From contig NC_079492.1 of NCBI RefSeq assembly GCF_020520425.1, positions 145,917,861 to 145,981,860 of the forward strand: a stretch of 64,000 nt of DNA, in the 5' to 3' direction. Positions 23,575 through 34,104 of this stretch are shown piece by piece; positions within the stretch are counted from its first letter, which is position 1; each line of letters starts with the position of its first letter. Made by a program: the position numbers and the translations under genes. Source of the stretch: Spinacia oleracea. Its lineage: Eukaryota > Streptophyta > Magnoliopsida > Caryophyllales > Amaranthaceae. The notes under the pieces are model-generated. The model made no database searches, was not told the DNA's origin, and saw nothing but the letters and a program-made list of their open reading frames with translations.

Positions 23575-24150
23575 GCTACGGAGTATATGAATTATTGGTG
23601 TATACGCCAGCTATACAAGTACTCCATATTTAATTTTAGTTCAAATCATATGAAGTCAGTCGATTAATTTTTAAAGACATTTGGAGCAGAGTCTTTCTAT
23701 ATGCTTTATATAAATAATTACCTTTTAAGTTTATAAATCATTGGTATTACAACCGATTGATCAATTCCGTCCAAAAAAACCCCGCATCCAGCAATTAGAA
23801 TGGAATCTGCATACCAATAATATCATGGCCTAGTGGTTAAGACTGGAAAAAAAAAATGTCATCTGCATGTTTTATATGCTGTATGGTTTTTGATTTTTTT
23901 CTCAATTCATTCGACAATTGTTAATTGATCAAATTTTGACTGTTAATCCTTCTTCTCTATCTGTTCTTCCTATTTTGATTTTTTTTTATTATTATTTTAT
24001 GTCTAACAAGAAGATGTCAAGATACAAGAACAAAAAGAGACGAGAGAGTAATATTTTAAAAAACATCTCTAGGTTTTGTCTTAAAAAACAATTCAACATA
24101 AGTATTTTCATTAATTATATTCCATCTCAATAGGTGATCCCATGTTTTCC
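23575..24150 (+). repeat. Array spacer repeat B, copy 1 (truncated unit without gene)
   Basis: Begins with GGTGTATACGCCAGCTATAC and continues through CATTCGACAATTGTTAATTG, ATTTTCATTAATTATATTCC to ATAGGTGATCCCATG. The same ordered words occur in 24166-27110, 32700-34260 and 42990-48360. This copy stops before a peptide gene and is followed at once by the next copy, so it is a partial tandem unit. Confidence 0.7.
23813..23860 (+). mobile_element. 48-bp A-box-bearing retroposed fragment
   Basis: Inserted between two copies of ATCTGCAT (23805-23812 and 23861-23868) in spacer repeat B. It contains GGCCTAGTGGTTAAGAC, a tRNA A-box-like phrase, and ends in a run of A. The other spacer copies lack it. 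It looks like a severely truncated SINE. Confidence 0.55.
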
Positions 24151-24314
24151 CATCGAGTAAATCCGGTGTATACGCCAGCTAGACAAGTAAACAAGATGCT
24201 ATACGGAGTATGAATCATTGGTGTATACGCCAGCTAGACAAGTTCAATTTTTAAAGACATTTTTTTTAGTCTTTCTATGTGCTTTAAGGAAAAAGGAAAA
24301 AGATATACATAATT

Positions 24315-24506
24315 TATTTTATTTTTTTAATAGGTAAGAGAAGAAGGGACCCTAACTGAATCAGCACCTAGCACAGGTTAATCAGCTCAGTTCCGCAGGT
24401 CATCGCTTGAGCCACTCCCAAGCATTTCGCAATTGATGGGGCTCGAACTTGTGACCTCCAAGTCACAAGGTGAGTTCCCCACCAACTCCACCAACTTATG
24501 TTGGTT
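24315..24506 (-). mobile_element. tRNA-derived SINE with 17-bp target duplication
   Basis: Flanked by AAAAGATATACATAATT on both sides (24298-24314 and 24507-24523). On the minus strand it begins with GTTGGTGGGGAACTC (A-box-like), carries AAGTTCGAGCCCC (B box) and ends in an A-rich tail. Full pol III promoter design and long duplication support a SINE insertion. Confidence 0.85.
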
Positions 24507-24582
24507 AAAAGATATACATAATTACTCCGGACCTTTTAAGTTAAGTTATTGGTATTACTTTCCATAAAAAAAAATGGTATTA

Positions 24583-24910
24583 CTTCCTCCGTTCCTTAAT
24601 ATTCGGTCCGGTTTGACTTATTAAGGCAATTTAATTTGACTTATTAATTTATTAGGTGGTAGTTGATAATGATGCATTTTTTTAATATACTTAGTGGGAA
24701 ATTTGTCAAATAAAGGAGTGGGGGTGAGGGTGGGGGTGGATGAAATTCTGTAATATTTTCTTAGAAAGTAGGAATATATGTGAGTTCAAAGTAAATAAAA
24801 AAATGATATAATATTAGTAAAAGTATGTCATTTATAAAAACGGAACGAGTATTAAGGAACTACGTACTCTACAAAACAAAAGTGTGTCGAGTATTAAGGA
24901 ACGGAGGGAG
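24583..24910. mobile_element. Stowaway-type MITE
   Basis: Ends CTTCCTCCGTTCCTTAATA and TATTAAGGAACGGAGGGAG, flanked by TA at 24581-24582 and 24911-24912. Interior AT-rich, non-coding. Two extra partial copies of the right end (ACGGAACGAGTATTAAGGAA near 24841) suggest internal rearrangement. Confidence 0.8.
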
Positions 24911-25152
24911 TAATACAAAATGATCGATTCTGTCCAAAAAAAATTCCCGTATGCGACAATTAGAATTGGATATGCATGATTTATGCTCCCGTATGTTGAT
25001 TTTTTATCAATTCATTCGGCAGTTGTTAATTGATCAAACTTTAACTATATTAACCCCTTCGTCTCTATTTGTTCCTTCTACTTTGACTTTTTGTCCAATA
25101 AAAAAATGTCAAAATACATGAACAAACGGAGACGGGAGAGTAATAAAAAAAA

Positions 25153-26185
25153 CGGATATTTCATGAAATACCCACGAGTTTTACCATTATTCACCAAACG
25201 CCCATCAAGTTTCAACAATTCATAAAATACCCCTCACAAATGACTTAATACCCCAAGTACCCCTTTATGACGTCATCATCCCTAATTAACTCAATTAACA
25301 TCTAATTAACCCACCCATTTACCCAATTTTTCATAATTGACCCATTTTTTTTCCTTTTCCTTTTACTTTTTTGCTTCTTCCTTGACCCTTCCTCTCCCCT
25401 TCCTTCTTCCCTTTCTGCCATTGAAGCCACCACCACCACCTCCTAAAGTCGTTGCCTCCTCCACCAACGAAACTCGCCTTCTCTTCGCCCAGATTTGAAC
25501 CGCAACCCCCTCGCCTTCTTCGCCAGAAATTTCTGTTACCATAGATTGACGACGAGTGTGGCGGCGGCGTTTGAGCAAAGTAAGGCGAGCGAAGGTGAAC
25601 CATGAGGAGCGAGATCTGACAGGAGGAGGCGCGGCATTTGAGAAGAATACAAAGAGCGGAGGTGCAGCATGAGGAGCGGGATCTGACGGAGGAGAGGCGG
25701 CGGAGGAGGCACTGCAAGATCTGAAGGAAGGAGGCACAACGGCGTCGATTGGGAATATAATGGAGGAGATTTGGAGAGTCGATCGGTGATGGTGAGTTGA
25801 GAAAGAGGTGGTGGGTTGTAGGGGAGGTGAGAAGGAGACAAAAATGGCTGTGAGCAAGGGGGGCAGCCATGGCTCCCTCGCCGGAATCCTTGAGGGGGGG
25901 TGGGTTAATGGAAAAAGGAAGGGGAGAGAGAGAAAATAAGAAATAGGTGGGTTAATGGGTGGGTTAATGGGTTAATGGGGGATTAGGGGTAATTAGGGAT
26001 TAGGGGGGTTAATTAAGGATTAGGTGGATAATTAGATCGTAATTGGTTGATTATGAAGATGATGACGTCATAAAGGGGTACTTGGGCTATTAAGTCATTT
26101 GTGAGGGGTATTTTATGAATTGTTGAAACTTGATGGGCGTTTGGTGAATAATGGTAAAACTCGGGGGTATTTCATGAAATATCCG
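25153..26185. mobile_element. Non-autonomous Mutator-like element, 1033 bp, TIRs >120 bp
   Basis: The left end starts CGGATATTTCATGAAATACC; the right end is its near-exact complement for about 125 bp, through TATGACGTCATCATC. Flanking TAAAAAAAA on both sides (25144-25152 and 26186-26194) is a 9-bp duplication, though low in complexity. The interior (about 25340-25860) is GC-richer, with overlapping minus-strand open frames rich in Ser, Pro and Arg and internal near-repeats of GAGGAGCG-GATCTGAC. Captured host sequence is possible but I recognise no domain. Confidence 0.8.
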
Positions 26186-26465
26186 TAAAAAAAATGTATC
26201 TAGATTGCGTCTTAAAAAACAGTTCAATATAAGTATTTTCATTAATTATATTTCATCTCACTAGGTGATCCCATGATTCCATGATCCCATCTGGTAAATC
26301 CGTAAAAAAAATTGTAATAAAATATTCCATTGACAATCAAATTAAAAAAATAACCCAGATTTAGATGAGGATTAATTAGCACATCTAGCTTGCATACACA
26401 ATGTATATTCCCTATTTTTTAATTTCAACGAATTTCATTATCAAGAGTATTAAAGGGTAGGGGAC

Positions 26466-26940
26466 TAGGGGCGAGCACGACAGATCCCTATTAAAATTTC
26501 AACAGGTTTCTGAAAATAAGAATCGGAAAAGGTTGTAAAACTTGCAACAGGTTTCGGATTAAAGTATCATGTTACGTTATAGATTTAAATAAATTGATGT
26601 CATTTTTTTTTACGGAGTAAAAAAAACTAATTATAATTTTGTATGTAGTTTGGGTTTAAATTGTTATTCTGTTATTTATATATTTTTTAAAACGAACTTG
26701 AATTGTTTTATGTTTTGGGGACAATCTACTATTTTTATTTGGTTCCGGTTCAAGATTTCAGGTACTCACTATTATAATCGGTGTTTACAGGGAACCCCGC
26801 TCCCAAAAAAAAAGAGAGAGAGAGAGATAGATGGAACCGAAGCCTGTTGCAACACGTTCTCAATTTTGTTACAGAACCGTAGGTTTCTTACAGATTTTGA
26901 TTCCGATTCAGGTGTACCCTGATTATTTGCTCACCCCCTA
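26466..26940. mobile_element. MITE family M, copy 1
   Basis: Ends near GGGGCGAGCAC and TTTGCTCACCCCC, imperfect inverted repeats. Interior words such as GTTGCAACA, GCAACAGG and GGTTTCTTAC recur in homologous copies at 33588-34104 and 47731-48200, each in the same place in the spacer. They were probably multiplied by the segmental duplications, not by transposition. Confidence 0.55.
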
Positions 26941-27528
26941 CTAGGGGCACCTAAAAGTCAAATACCTTAAGTGCTGATATTTTTTTTTTTAATAAAATAG
27001 AGATATGCTTACTATTTCATTGCACCAATAAAATTCATTACCAAGTTCCTTCTCGATTATCAATTTTATTAAAATTTTAATTTAGAAAAATGTGGACATC
27101 AACTTCTAGCTAGCTCCCTCTCTCATTCATTTAAAAAAAATTCCACTAATTCTTATCGCATCTACTTTTTCAATAAAATAACAATGGATATCAAACAAGC
27201 ACTTATCAACTAAAACTTTATGCAAAAAGTAAATGTAACGCGTAATTTGGAAAGGAGGGAGTACAAAAGTACAAGAGGCGTGCCTCTCAAAATATCAATA
27301 CAAACAATATTCAGAGTTTATATACAACGAAAAATATACACACTGTCTAAATTAGATTCTAATCCATAGGAACTTGAAAGTATAAACTTTCTTCAAAAGG
27401 AAACTCACTAATTCGTTCACTATTGTTCATATCGGTTGTATAATACGCAGCAACTTAGTTAATACTCTAGCTTCAACATCAACATAATGCTACAGAAGAC
27501 ATTATCAACGTAGTTCTAAATATTATGT

Positions 27529-27895
27529 AGGAAAAATTGATATTGACAGTTCTAATTATGGCCACTTTACTTTAAAGGTCTCAACTTTTGATTATTCTAG
27601 AATTGTCGTAACTTTAAGGTGTGTTTTGCCAGAATGGTCCTTTAGTTTATTAAACTGTTAATATATTATTCCATTACTTCATTTAATTAAAAAATATGAT
27701 TATTGCATGAGAGATACGAGTCTTAATCAAGTTACTTAGCACTTAATTTTAATTAAGGGACCATTTTTGGAAATGACTCTCTATAGTTGGGACCACTCTG
27801 AGATAATCAAAAGTTAAAACCTTTTAAAGTAAATCGGTCATAGTTGAAACAGATAATATCAATTATCGAACATAATTGGGACTATAATATCAATT
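27529..27895. mobile_element. Degenerate relative of the AIM24 intron-4 Mutator-like MITE
   Basis: Opens GGAAAAATTGATATTGACAG and carries AGGTCTCAACTTTTGATTA and, inverted, TAATCAAAAGTTAAAACC, matching the order of the element at 13880-14226. Ends are less exact and I could not fix a target duplication. The remaining sequence between 27111 and 28081 holds no gene; 27265-27345 is the block shared with 17760-17860. Confidence 0.55.
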
Positions 27896-28081
27896 ATACT
27901 TCTGATCTCAGTCTTTTTTTTATATAAAAAAAGAGTAGCAAATGACGAAGAAAAAACAAGAAAAGGAAGGTGCATGGTATATAAATATTGGTGTATTACG
28001 TACGGAGTATACGCTAGCTAGAAAAGTACTCCATATTTAATACGGAGTAGTAATGAGTTGATTTTACACATTGTAAGACAT

Positions 28082-28089
28082 TATAAATA
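28082..28089 (+). promoter_or_regulatory. TATA box of cysteine-rich peptide gene 2
   Basis: TATAAATA in the context ACATTATAAATAGAGAAGTG, 108 bp before the ATG at 28197, matching gene 1 closely. Confidence 0.8.
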
Positions 28090-28196
28090 GAGAAGTGATG
28101 AATGATAATTGAAACGCAATCAAACAAATCGTTAAGTACCTCTCAAAGCAAAATTAAGCTAATTATAAGAGATTAAGTGGTGATTTGATTATCAAG

Positions 28197-29478
28197 ATGG
28201 CTTTCCCAAAAAATATGAAGCCACTAATATTTGTGATACTGCTCGTTCTCATGGCATCTAGTAATTATCATACCTTATCGTCCCTTAATTAATTTAATTG
28301 CTAGATACATATAGCTAATTAATTATATTTGTTAGTATAGCTAATTATATTTGTTAGTAGTATCCAGGGGTGTTAACGAGCTGAGCAATGACCGAATCTG
28401 TAAAGGATCGGCTTGAGCTCGAAGCTCGTTGAGCTTGGGAAATTAAGCCCAAGCTCGAGCTCGAAACATTAAAATCGATTGAGCTCGGTTCGGCTTGAAC
28501 CTCGATAGGCTCGGTTAAGGCTTAGTAGACGCGTATGCCTGATATGAAGTTTGATCATCAAATGTATAATTAAGAAACATGCATGCTAATCAGATTTTCC
28601 ATGTCTTATATCTTAAAAATAGATATCCATTAAAAATTAATTTATGCAAAATTAATTTTATAAAAAAAATCTATGTATTATAATAAAGAACTCGAGCTTG
28701 TTCACGAGCTTTCAAGGCGAGCTATTGATAGCTTAGGCTTGACTCATTAAGATCTCAAGCCGAACCATAGTTCAACTCGAGCTTTGACCGAGCTTTATCC
28801 TAGCCGAGCATCGAGTTGTTCGCAAATAGGCTCGACTCATTCACACCCCATAGTAGTACCAATTCAATGAGGTCTTGGCCAGGGACGAAGCTACGTTTGG
28901 GACCCAAGGGGGCAACGACCCCTGTCAAAATCCTGCAAGTTAATATATAGTATCAATAATAGTTACTATGATCATGGAATTAAGCTGTGTTGAGATGGCT
29001 GAGTAAGGGTGGTAGAAGCCAAATAACCTGGTTTGACTCCCTATATTACCAAAATTGACTGTTTGCTTTTTTTTTTTCTCCTTTCGTTTGCTACGACTCA
29101 CTTTATTACCAAAATTATGGTTTTAAATTTGGCCCATGTAGAGATGGATTTCTGATTCCGTCCCTAATTCTTGGCCCTATTAGTTAAGTTTAAATGCATG
29201 AATACGATATCCCCAGGTTAGAATCTCCCATCCCCATGACCCATCCCCATCCCCATTTGTAATTTCTATTTTCTTTGTGGCTCATTGCACCAAAATGAAA
29301 TTTATGAGGTTATTTCAAATTTGCAGATTTTGCTTCAGGGCAGGAGCAGTGGTGCACCTTACAAGGTTACCCATGTGGTCTGGGTTTAGATCCATGTTGC
29401 GGCGAAATGTTTTGTAGTGCGGCAATTAGTGGTACTTGTTGTACTTTTGGTTTTGTATGGCATTCATGCGGTCACTAG
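28197..29478 (+). CDS. Secreted 8-cysteine knottin-like peptide, copy 2
   Basis: Exons 28197-28260 and 29327-29478 (71 aa). Same donor (TCTA|GTAATTATC) and acceptor (TTTGCAG|ATTTTGC). The signal part begins MAFPKNMKPLIFVILLV and the join reads MASNFASG. Mature cysteine spacing is identical to copy 1 (last loop x8, ending WHSCGH), and GEMFC is shared. By eye it differs from copy 1 at about 11 of 45 mature residues and 5 of 26 signal residues. The 1066-bp intron holds the same MITE as gene 1 plus a private hAT MITE. The 3' flank (to about 29905) aligns with that of gene 1 apart from roughly 200 extra bases at 29620-29815. Confidence 0.85.
28378..28848. mobile_element. MITE in intron of peptide gene 2 (orthologous insertion to gene 1)
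   Basis: Begins GGGTGTTAACGAGCTGAGC and ends near GCTCGACTCATTCACACCCC. Same position and interior as the copy at 21657-22104, so both descend from one insertion before the gene duplication. Confidence 0.68.
28881..29168. mobile_element. hAT-like MITE private to peptide gene 2 intron
   Basis: Flanked by TCTTGGCC on both sides (28873-28880 and 29169-29176), an 8-bp duplication. The ends begin AGGGACGAAGC and finish TTCCGTCCCTAAT, short imperfect inverted repeats. Gene 1 has the uninterrupted site GTTTTGACCTATTAGTTAAG. Confidence 0.75.
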
Positions 29479-29907
29479 TCAATGAATCAAACTAATGGCT
29501 AGATGGATGAATGAAAGTGTTGTGTGTTTGTATTGCTTTCTTGTTTTTCTTATGCTTTCTTGTATTATTGTCATTCATTAATAGCGTATATACGCTATGT
29601 GTGTACTCGAGTCCGGATCTTCTGCAGGTAGAGTTTTATCTAAACCATACATTTTAAAATCAATGGCTCATATTGATTAGAAAAAATAGGGGAATTTTTG
29701 GAAAGATAATATTTAAACCATTGATTTTTCATTCAATGGTTGATATGCTCAAACTCTATCTTGAAGAGTTATTTTAGAACTCTAGAGGATTGTTTCTTGC
29801 CGATGCTAATGTTTTGTACAACTCGTGACACCATGGGCCTTTCTTTTGAACTCATTTCTGTATTTGTGTTCTATATCATTCTTCCATCAGAAACTACAAA
29901 TTATATA

Positions 29908-30662
29908 TTGCCTCCGTATTTTTAAAAAGTGATACACTTGGACCGGCACATAGTTTTAGGAAAGGGAGTAGAATTATTAAAATAAGATGAAAGTGGGGTA
30001 GTGGGTGAATTATTTATTATACGAAGTAGTAAAAAGATGATGTAAATAAGTGTCGGGACCACAAGAAAGAGAGAAATATTAATATTCTAAATTAGGTCCC
30101 GTGCACGCACGGTTATTTGAAAATTATTAATTGACCATCTTTTTTAACTGAAATATTTATCCCTTAAATCTATTGCATAATTAATAAATCTCGAACATAC
30201 TCATTTTATCATATAATATACAATTTTCGATCTATTACGTATTATATATTTTATATGTTTAATATGATGATTTGACCAAATTAAATATTTGATATGCTTA
30301 ATATGAACAAAATATTGAGTAAGAATGTTTTTTATTATTGAAATGACTATCTGACTAAATATTACCAAAATTGTCTAATAATGTCATATTTAATAATCCT
30401 ATATTTTTTTTTCTATTTATAAACATTTATACAAAAGGAGAGAAAACAAAAATAGAATAAAGTAAATATTTTTTTAGGAAGGGGTTTTTGGAGGGAAAAA
30501 GCGAACCAGAAATTGACACGTGTAATTCCTGGTGTCTCTTTTAGTATATAGTAATAGATTGGAAGCGGGGATCAAAACATATCAAAAAAGAAAAGTGTAT
30601 CTCTTTTTAAAATACGACCGTTTAAGAAAAAAAGTATCTTTTTTTAAAAAATACGGAGGGAG
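29908..30662. mobile_element. Stowaway-type MITE split by a Helitron
   Basis: Left end TTGCCTCCGTATTTTTAAAAA, with TA before it; right end AAAAAATACGGAGGGAG, with TA after it. The inner Helitron occupies 30087-30558. Without it, a normal-sized Stowaway element of about 280 bp remains. Confidence 0.65.
30087..30558 (-). mobile_element. Non-autonomous Helitron family H2, copy 1
   Basis: On the minus strand it begins TCTATTACTATATACTAAAAG and ends with the palindromic hairpin CCGTGCGTGCACGG then GACCTAATTTAG. The expected CTAG end is mutated to TTAG here. A second copy at 47000-47460 keeps CTAG followed by T. No coding capacity. Confidence 0.75.
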
Positions 30663-30686
30663 TACGAAGTACTATATAAACTATTT

Positions 30687-31648
30687 ATAGGAAAAATTAC
30701 TTTTAATAATCCAACATTTAAGCCATTTGCCAAAATTAATCCAACCTTTTGATTATTTTTTATTAATCCAAGCTTTATACCCCTTTAACTTTTGTTGCAC
30801 CTTACCGGTTACCAATAAGGTTTAGCCGGTCATAAACGATAATGTGGCATTGTACCGTTAAAACCTTATGTGGGTCCCATTTATTCTTTAAAAAACCCCA
30901 CTTATTGTCATCTCTTTCCCCTTATTTCCCCTGCTCTATCTCCTTCAACCCCTTTATCATCTTCGTTCGTCCAACCCACCATGAAAGCTCAAACTTCTTC
31001 TTCATCCATGCCACTCTCACAGTTACCACCATTATCACCCCTCAATTCAACCTCCGATCTCGACTTCCCCACCTTTTTCTCCACTTAAATGTTGTCCTCA
31101 TCTCCCATAAATCCCCCAAATCCGCCATTAACAACAACAACAACAACAAACAATAATGTCTTTCTCCCCCATTATCTATCTTCGTATTTCTGGGTGAGAT
31201 TAGCGAGCATTTCGTCGGCGGATTTCTGGTCGAAATCGTCGACATAGAAATTGTCAACTATGGCGCCATTATCGTTAACTATCCCCGTCCTCTCAAGCAC
31301 CAAAAACGGCAGTAATGGTGGCGGCGGAGTGGTAGCATTGAGAGGAAAAGGGGAGGGAGAGAAGGAAGAGAAGAGGAAGAAGAGAGAGATGCAGAGGAAA
31401 GAGAAAACAGTGATTTTGATGAAGGTTGGAGCTTTGAGGTGCTCCATGGCAGTGGTGAGAGGAGTAATGAAGAAGACGTTTTTAGGAAGGTCATATGAAA
31501 GTTTTTGACCGGTTTAGGTGGTTTCCAATTTTTTGGATCAATAAAAATTAAAGGGTATAAAGCTTGGATTAATAAAAAATAATTAAAAGGTTGGATTAAT
31601 TTTGACAAATGGCTTAAAGGTTGGATTATTAAAAGTAATTTTTCCTAT
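30687..31648. mobile_element. Mutator-like element with ~100-bp TIRs carrying a gene-like fragment
   Basis: The left end ATAGGAAAAATTACTTTTAA continues for about 100 bp and the right end is its near complement, ending AATTTTTCCTAT. Flanks are AAACTATTT and AAACTATAG, a decayed 9-bp duplication matching at 7 of 9. The interior carries a minus-strand open frame described separately, so this is a Pack-MULE candidate. Confidence 0.7.
31172..31447 (-). pseudogene. Possible captured 5' gene fragment (signal-anchor coding) inside the Mutator-like element
   Basis: A 91-codon frame begins MEHLKAPTFIKITVFSFLC, giving a short basic start and one hydrophobic segment (about residues 10-28), then a proline-rich stem TTPPPPLLPF and the acidic stretch RTGIVNDNGAIVDNFYVDDF. 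This is the layout of a type II membrane protein's N-terminus. The RTGIV-(D/N)-x-NG stretch faintly recalls plant Golgi methyltransferase-like proteins, but I cannot confirm that. It ends before any catalytic domain and is probably not functional alone. Confidence 0.4.
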
Positions 31649-32454
31649 AAACTATAGTGAACTTCAGCATATAATGGAAAAAAATTGTTAACAAACAGTG
31701 AAGATATATACGGAGTTCTACATATTAATGGAAAGTCGAACAAAATTAAAAATTTATTTTGACCTAGAATTTTATTTTTGTTGATTATAAATACATCAAC
31801 AACGATAGTCTTATCGACGGTTTTTTTTTTGGTGAAGAACTTATGGCTCTTGTTCCTAGGCTGTGTAAGGGTTGTTGATAATTCTTACCCCGTAAGAACT
31901 TTGATGTTGAGCAACCATTGTAAAGTTTGTAATGATATAAATCTTGGAATAATTTCATAATGATAATAAATCTTGGAAAATAACGTGTAGCATGCGTACC
32001 ACGAACATCATATATGGGTGTATAGGATCTAAATTGTGGATCAAGTCTACCCGTTACACAGCTTTTTCTTAGCTATGCAGCAATAAATTATTGGCATTTC
32101 TTAGTTAAGTTCTTAATGTCTAAACTTAACCGAACTTATTTTATCTGAAATAAGTCGAACATAACAGAATTTAAGTCCATCAAATGTGGGCTATGGTCCA
32201 GCTTCTATAATTGCTAAGGATACATGGTAGTTGAGGAAGTAAACGGTTACCAAACTATGAATAACAGCAGAAATGCAATCACAAATTCACAATAACTAGT
32301 CCTCAATGTTGTAGAGTCATGCTTATAATCTCAAATACAATGTACATAATATTGCACTAGGTATTACGTAAATCTCAATTGCAGTACGTATTACTATATT
32401 CTTATAACAAAAATTGCTTCAATAATGGTCTTTTTATTGGTGTGTTATACCTTG
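31649..32454. other. Intergenic array spacer, no gene
   Basis: The block 31690-32080 (GAAGATATATACGGAGT, TCTTGGAAAATAACGTGTAG, TTTTTCTTAG) matches 49190-49345 downstream of peptide gene 4, so genes 2 and 4 also share 3' spacer. No coding region recognised. Confidence 0.5.
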
Positions 32455-32680
32455 CCAAACTGTGTTGATAAAGATGGATGTGGGTCAGGACGGGCTGCAC
32501 GTTGAGCTTATGTCTCTTGGGCCTAGATGGGTCCGACCCATGTCAAACACAAGCACGACCCAATTAAGTCGACATGCCCTCGTGCTAAGTCGGACTTGTA
32601 CCTTCGTCCCTAGGCCTAATTTCACTTAATTTAACGTGTTTTGTCGTGATGGATCGTGTCGTATCCAAAAAAAAATTAAT
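32455..32680 (+). repeat. Array spacer repeat A, copy 2
   Basis: Contains GATAAAGATGGATGTGGGTC and GGGCCTAGATGGGTCCGACC, like the block at 23240. It lacks an internal stretch of about 50 bp present in copy 1 between CATGTCAAACACA and AAGCACGACCC. Confidence 0.7.
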
Positions 32681-32856
32681 AAAAAAAGAAGTAAAACAAG
32701 AGAATTGAAGGAAGATGCTATATGAATTATTGGTGTATACGCCAGCTAGACAACTACTCCGTATTTAATTTTAGTTCAAATCATATGAAGTCAGTCGATA
32801 ACTTTTTAAAGACATTTTGAGCAAAGTCTTTCTATATGCTTTACATAAATAATTAC

Positions 32857-33131
32857 TCAGTTTTTGGGTTCGGGCGATGCCCGGGTTACTACATTAATAA
32901 CATTCACTTTTAGTTATATGTGTTTTTTTTCAAATAATAACATGAAACATGTAATAGCTTAGTGGTAAAAGACTTTATTGTTTATACTCCAGGTCAAGGG
33001 TTCAAACCTTAGCAAACTATATTTGATTTTCTTAAATGTATATAAAGATTACATGGAGCGAACTACCCATAAGCAGAGTGCCATGTGTCACGTATACTTT
33101 CTCATAAACGCCTTTTAATATATAGTATAGA
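32857..33131 (-). mobile_element. Non-autonomous Helitron family H1, copy 2
   Basis: Minus strand starts TCTATACTATATATTAAAAG and ends with hairpin CCGGGCATCGCCCG then AACCCAAAAACTGA, the same family as 21298-21580. The 3' end has decayed from CTAG. It interrupts spacer repeat B after AATAATTAC. Inside, TAGCTTAGTGGTAAAAGAC and GGGTTCAAACC form A-box and B-box-like words on the plus strand. Confidence 0.75.
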
Positions 33132-33587
33132 TTGTTGGTATTACAACCGATTGATCGATTTCGTTTGGTTTTTGATTTTTTATCAATTCATTCGACAATT
33201 GTTAATTGATCAAATTTTAACTATTAATCCCTTCATCTTTATGTGTTCTTCCTATTTTAATCTTTTTTTTTTGTCTAACAAGAAGTTGTCAAGATACATG
33301 AAAAAAAGAGACGAGAAAGTAATATTAAAATAATATCTCTAGGTTTTGTCTTAAAAACAGTTCAACATAAGTATTTTCATTAATTATATTCTATCTCAAT
33401 AGGTGATCCCATGCTCCCATCGAGTAAATCCGGTAAAAAAAATTGTACTAAATATGACATTGACAATGAAATTAAAAAATAACCTAGATTTAGATGAGGA
33501 TTAGCACATCTAGCTTGCATACACACAATAAATATTCGTTGTTTTTTTTTATTTCAACGAATTTCATTATCAAGGGTATCAAGGGAT

Positions 33588-34104
33588 AGTGTGAGCACAA
33601 CAGGTACCATGTCAAATTTTCAGGAACCAATACCTATTTCAATAGGTTTCTGAAAATGGGAACTTGAACATGTTGCAACAAGTTCTTGAAAATGAGAACC
33701 GAAACTTGTTGCAAAACCTGCAACAGGTTCCGGTTTAGAGTATCATATTATGTCATAGATTTAAATAAATCGCTGTCATTTTTATCAAAAAAAAATCTAA
33801 TTTATAATTTGAGCTATGATAGTTTTGTAGTTCGGGATTAAATTGTAATTTTGTTATTTATATTTTCCAAAAACGAGCTTGAATTGTTTTATGTTTTGGG
33901 CTAATCTACCATTTTTATTTGGTTTCGGTTCAAGATTCAAGGTACTCGATGTTAGAATCGATGTTTACACGGTACCCTTTCCAAAAAAAAAAATGAAACT
34001 GGAACCGTAACACGTTGCAACATATTTTCAATTTGGTTACTAAAAACTGCAGGTTTCTTACAAGTCGATTCTGATTCAAGGTACCTTGATTTTTTGCTTA
34101 CCCC
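33588..34104. mobile_element. MITE family M, copy 2
   Basis: Ends near GTGTGAGCACAAC and TTTTGCTTACCCCT. Homologous to 26466-26940 and 47731-48200 and in the same place within spacer repeat B. Confidence 0.55.

Larger units (their letters stand above)
24166..27110 (+). repeat. Array spacer repeat B, copy 2 (upstream of peptide gene 2)
   Basis: Opens with GGTGTATACGCCAGCTAGAC, repeated twice in the first 70 bp, and carries the same landmarks as the other copies up to GGACATCAACTTCTAGCTAG. It is expanded by a SINE (24315-24506), a Stowaway MITE (24583-24910), a Mutator-like element (25153-26185) and a MITE (26466-26940). Confidence 0.65.

Noticed and set aside
25331-25870. Overlapping minus-strand open frames of 100-180 codons that look like a protein-coding gene
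   Set aside because: They lie wholly inside a Mutator-like element, overlap in three frames, consist of Ser/Pro/Arg-rich low-complexity sequence and show no domain.
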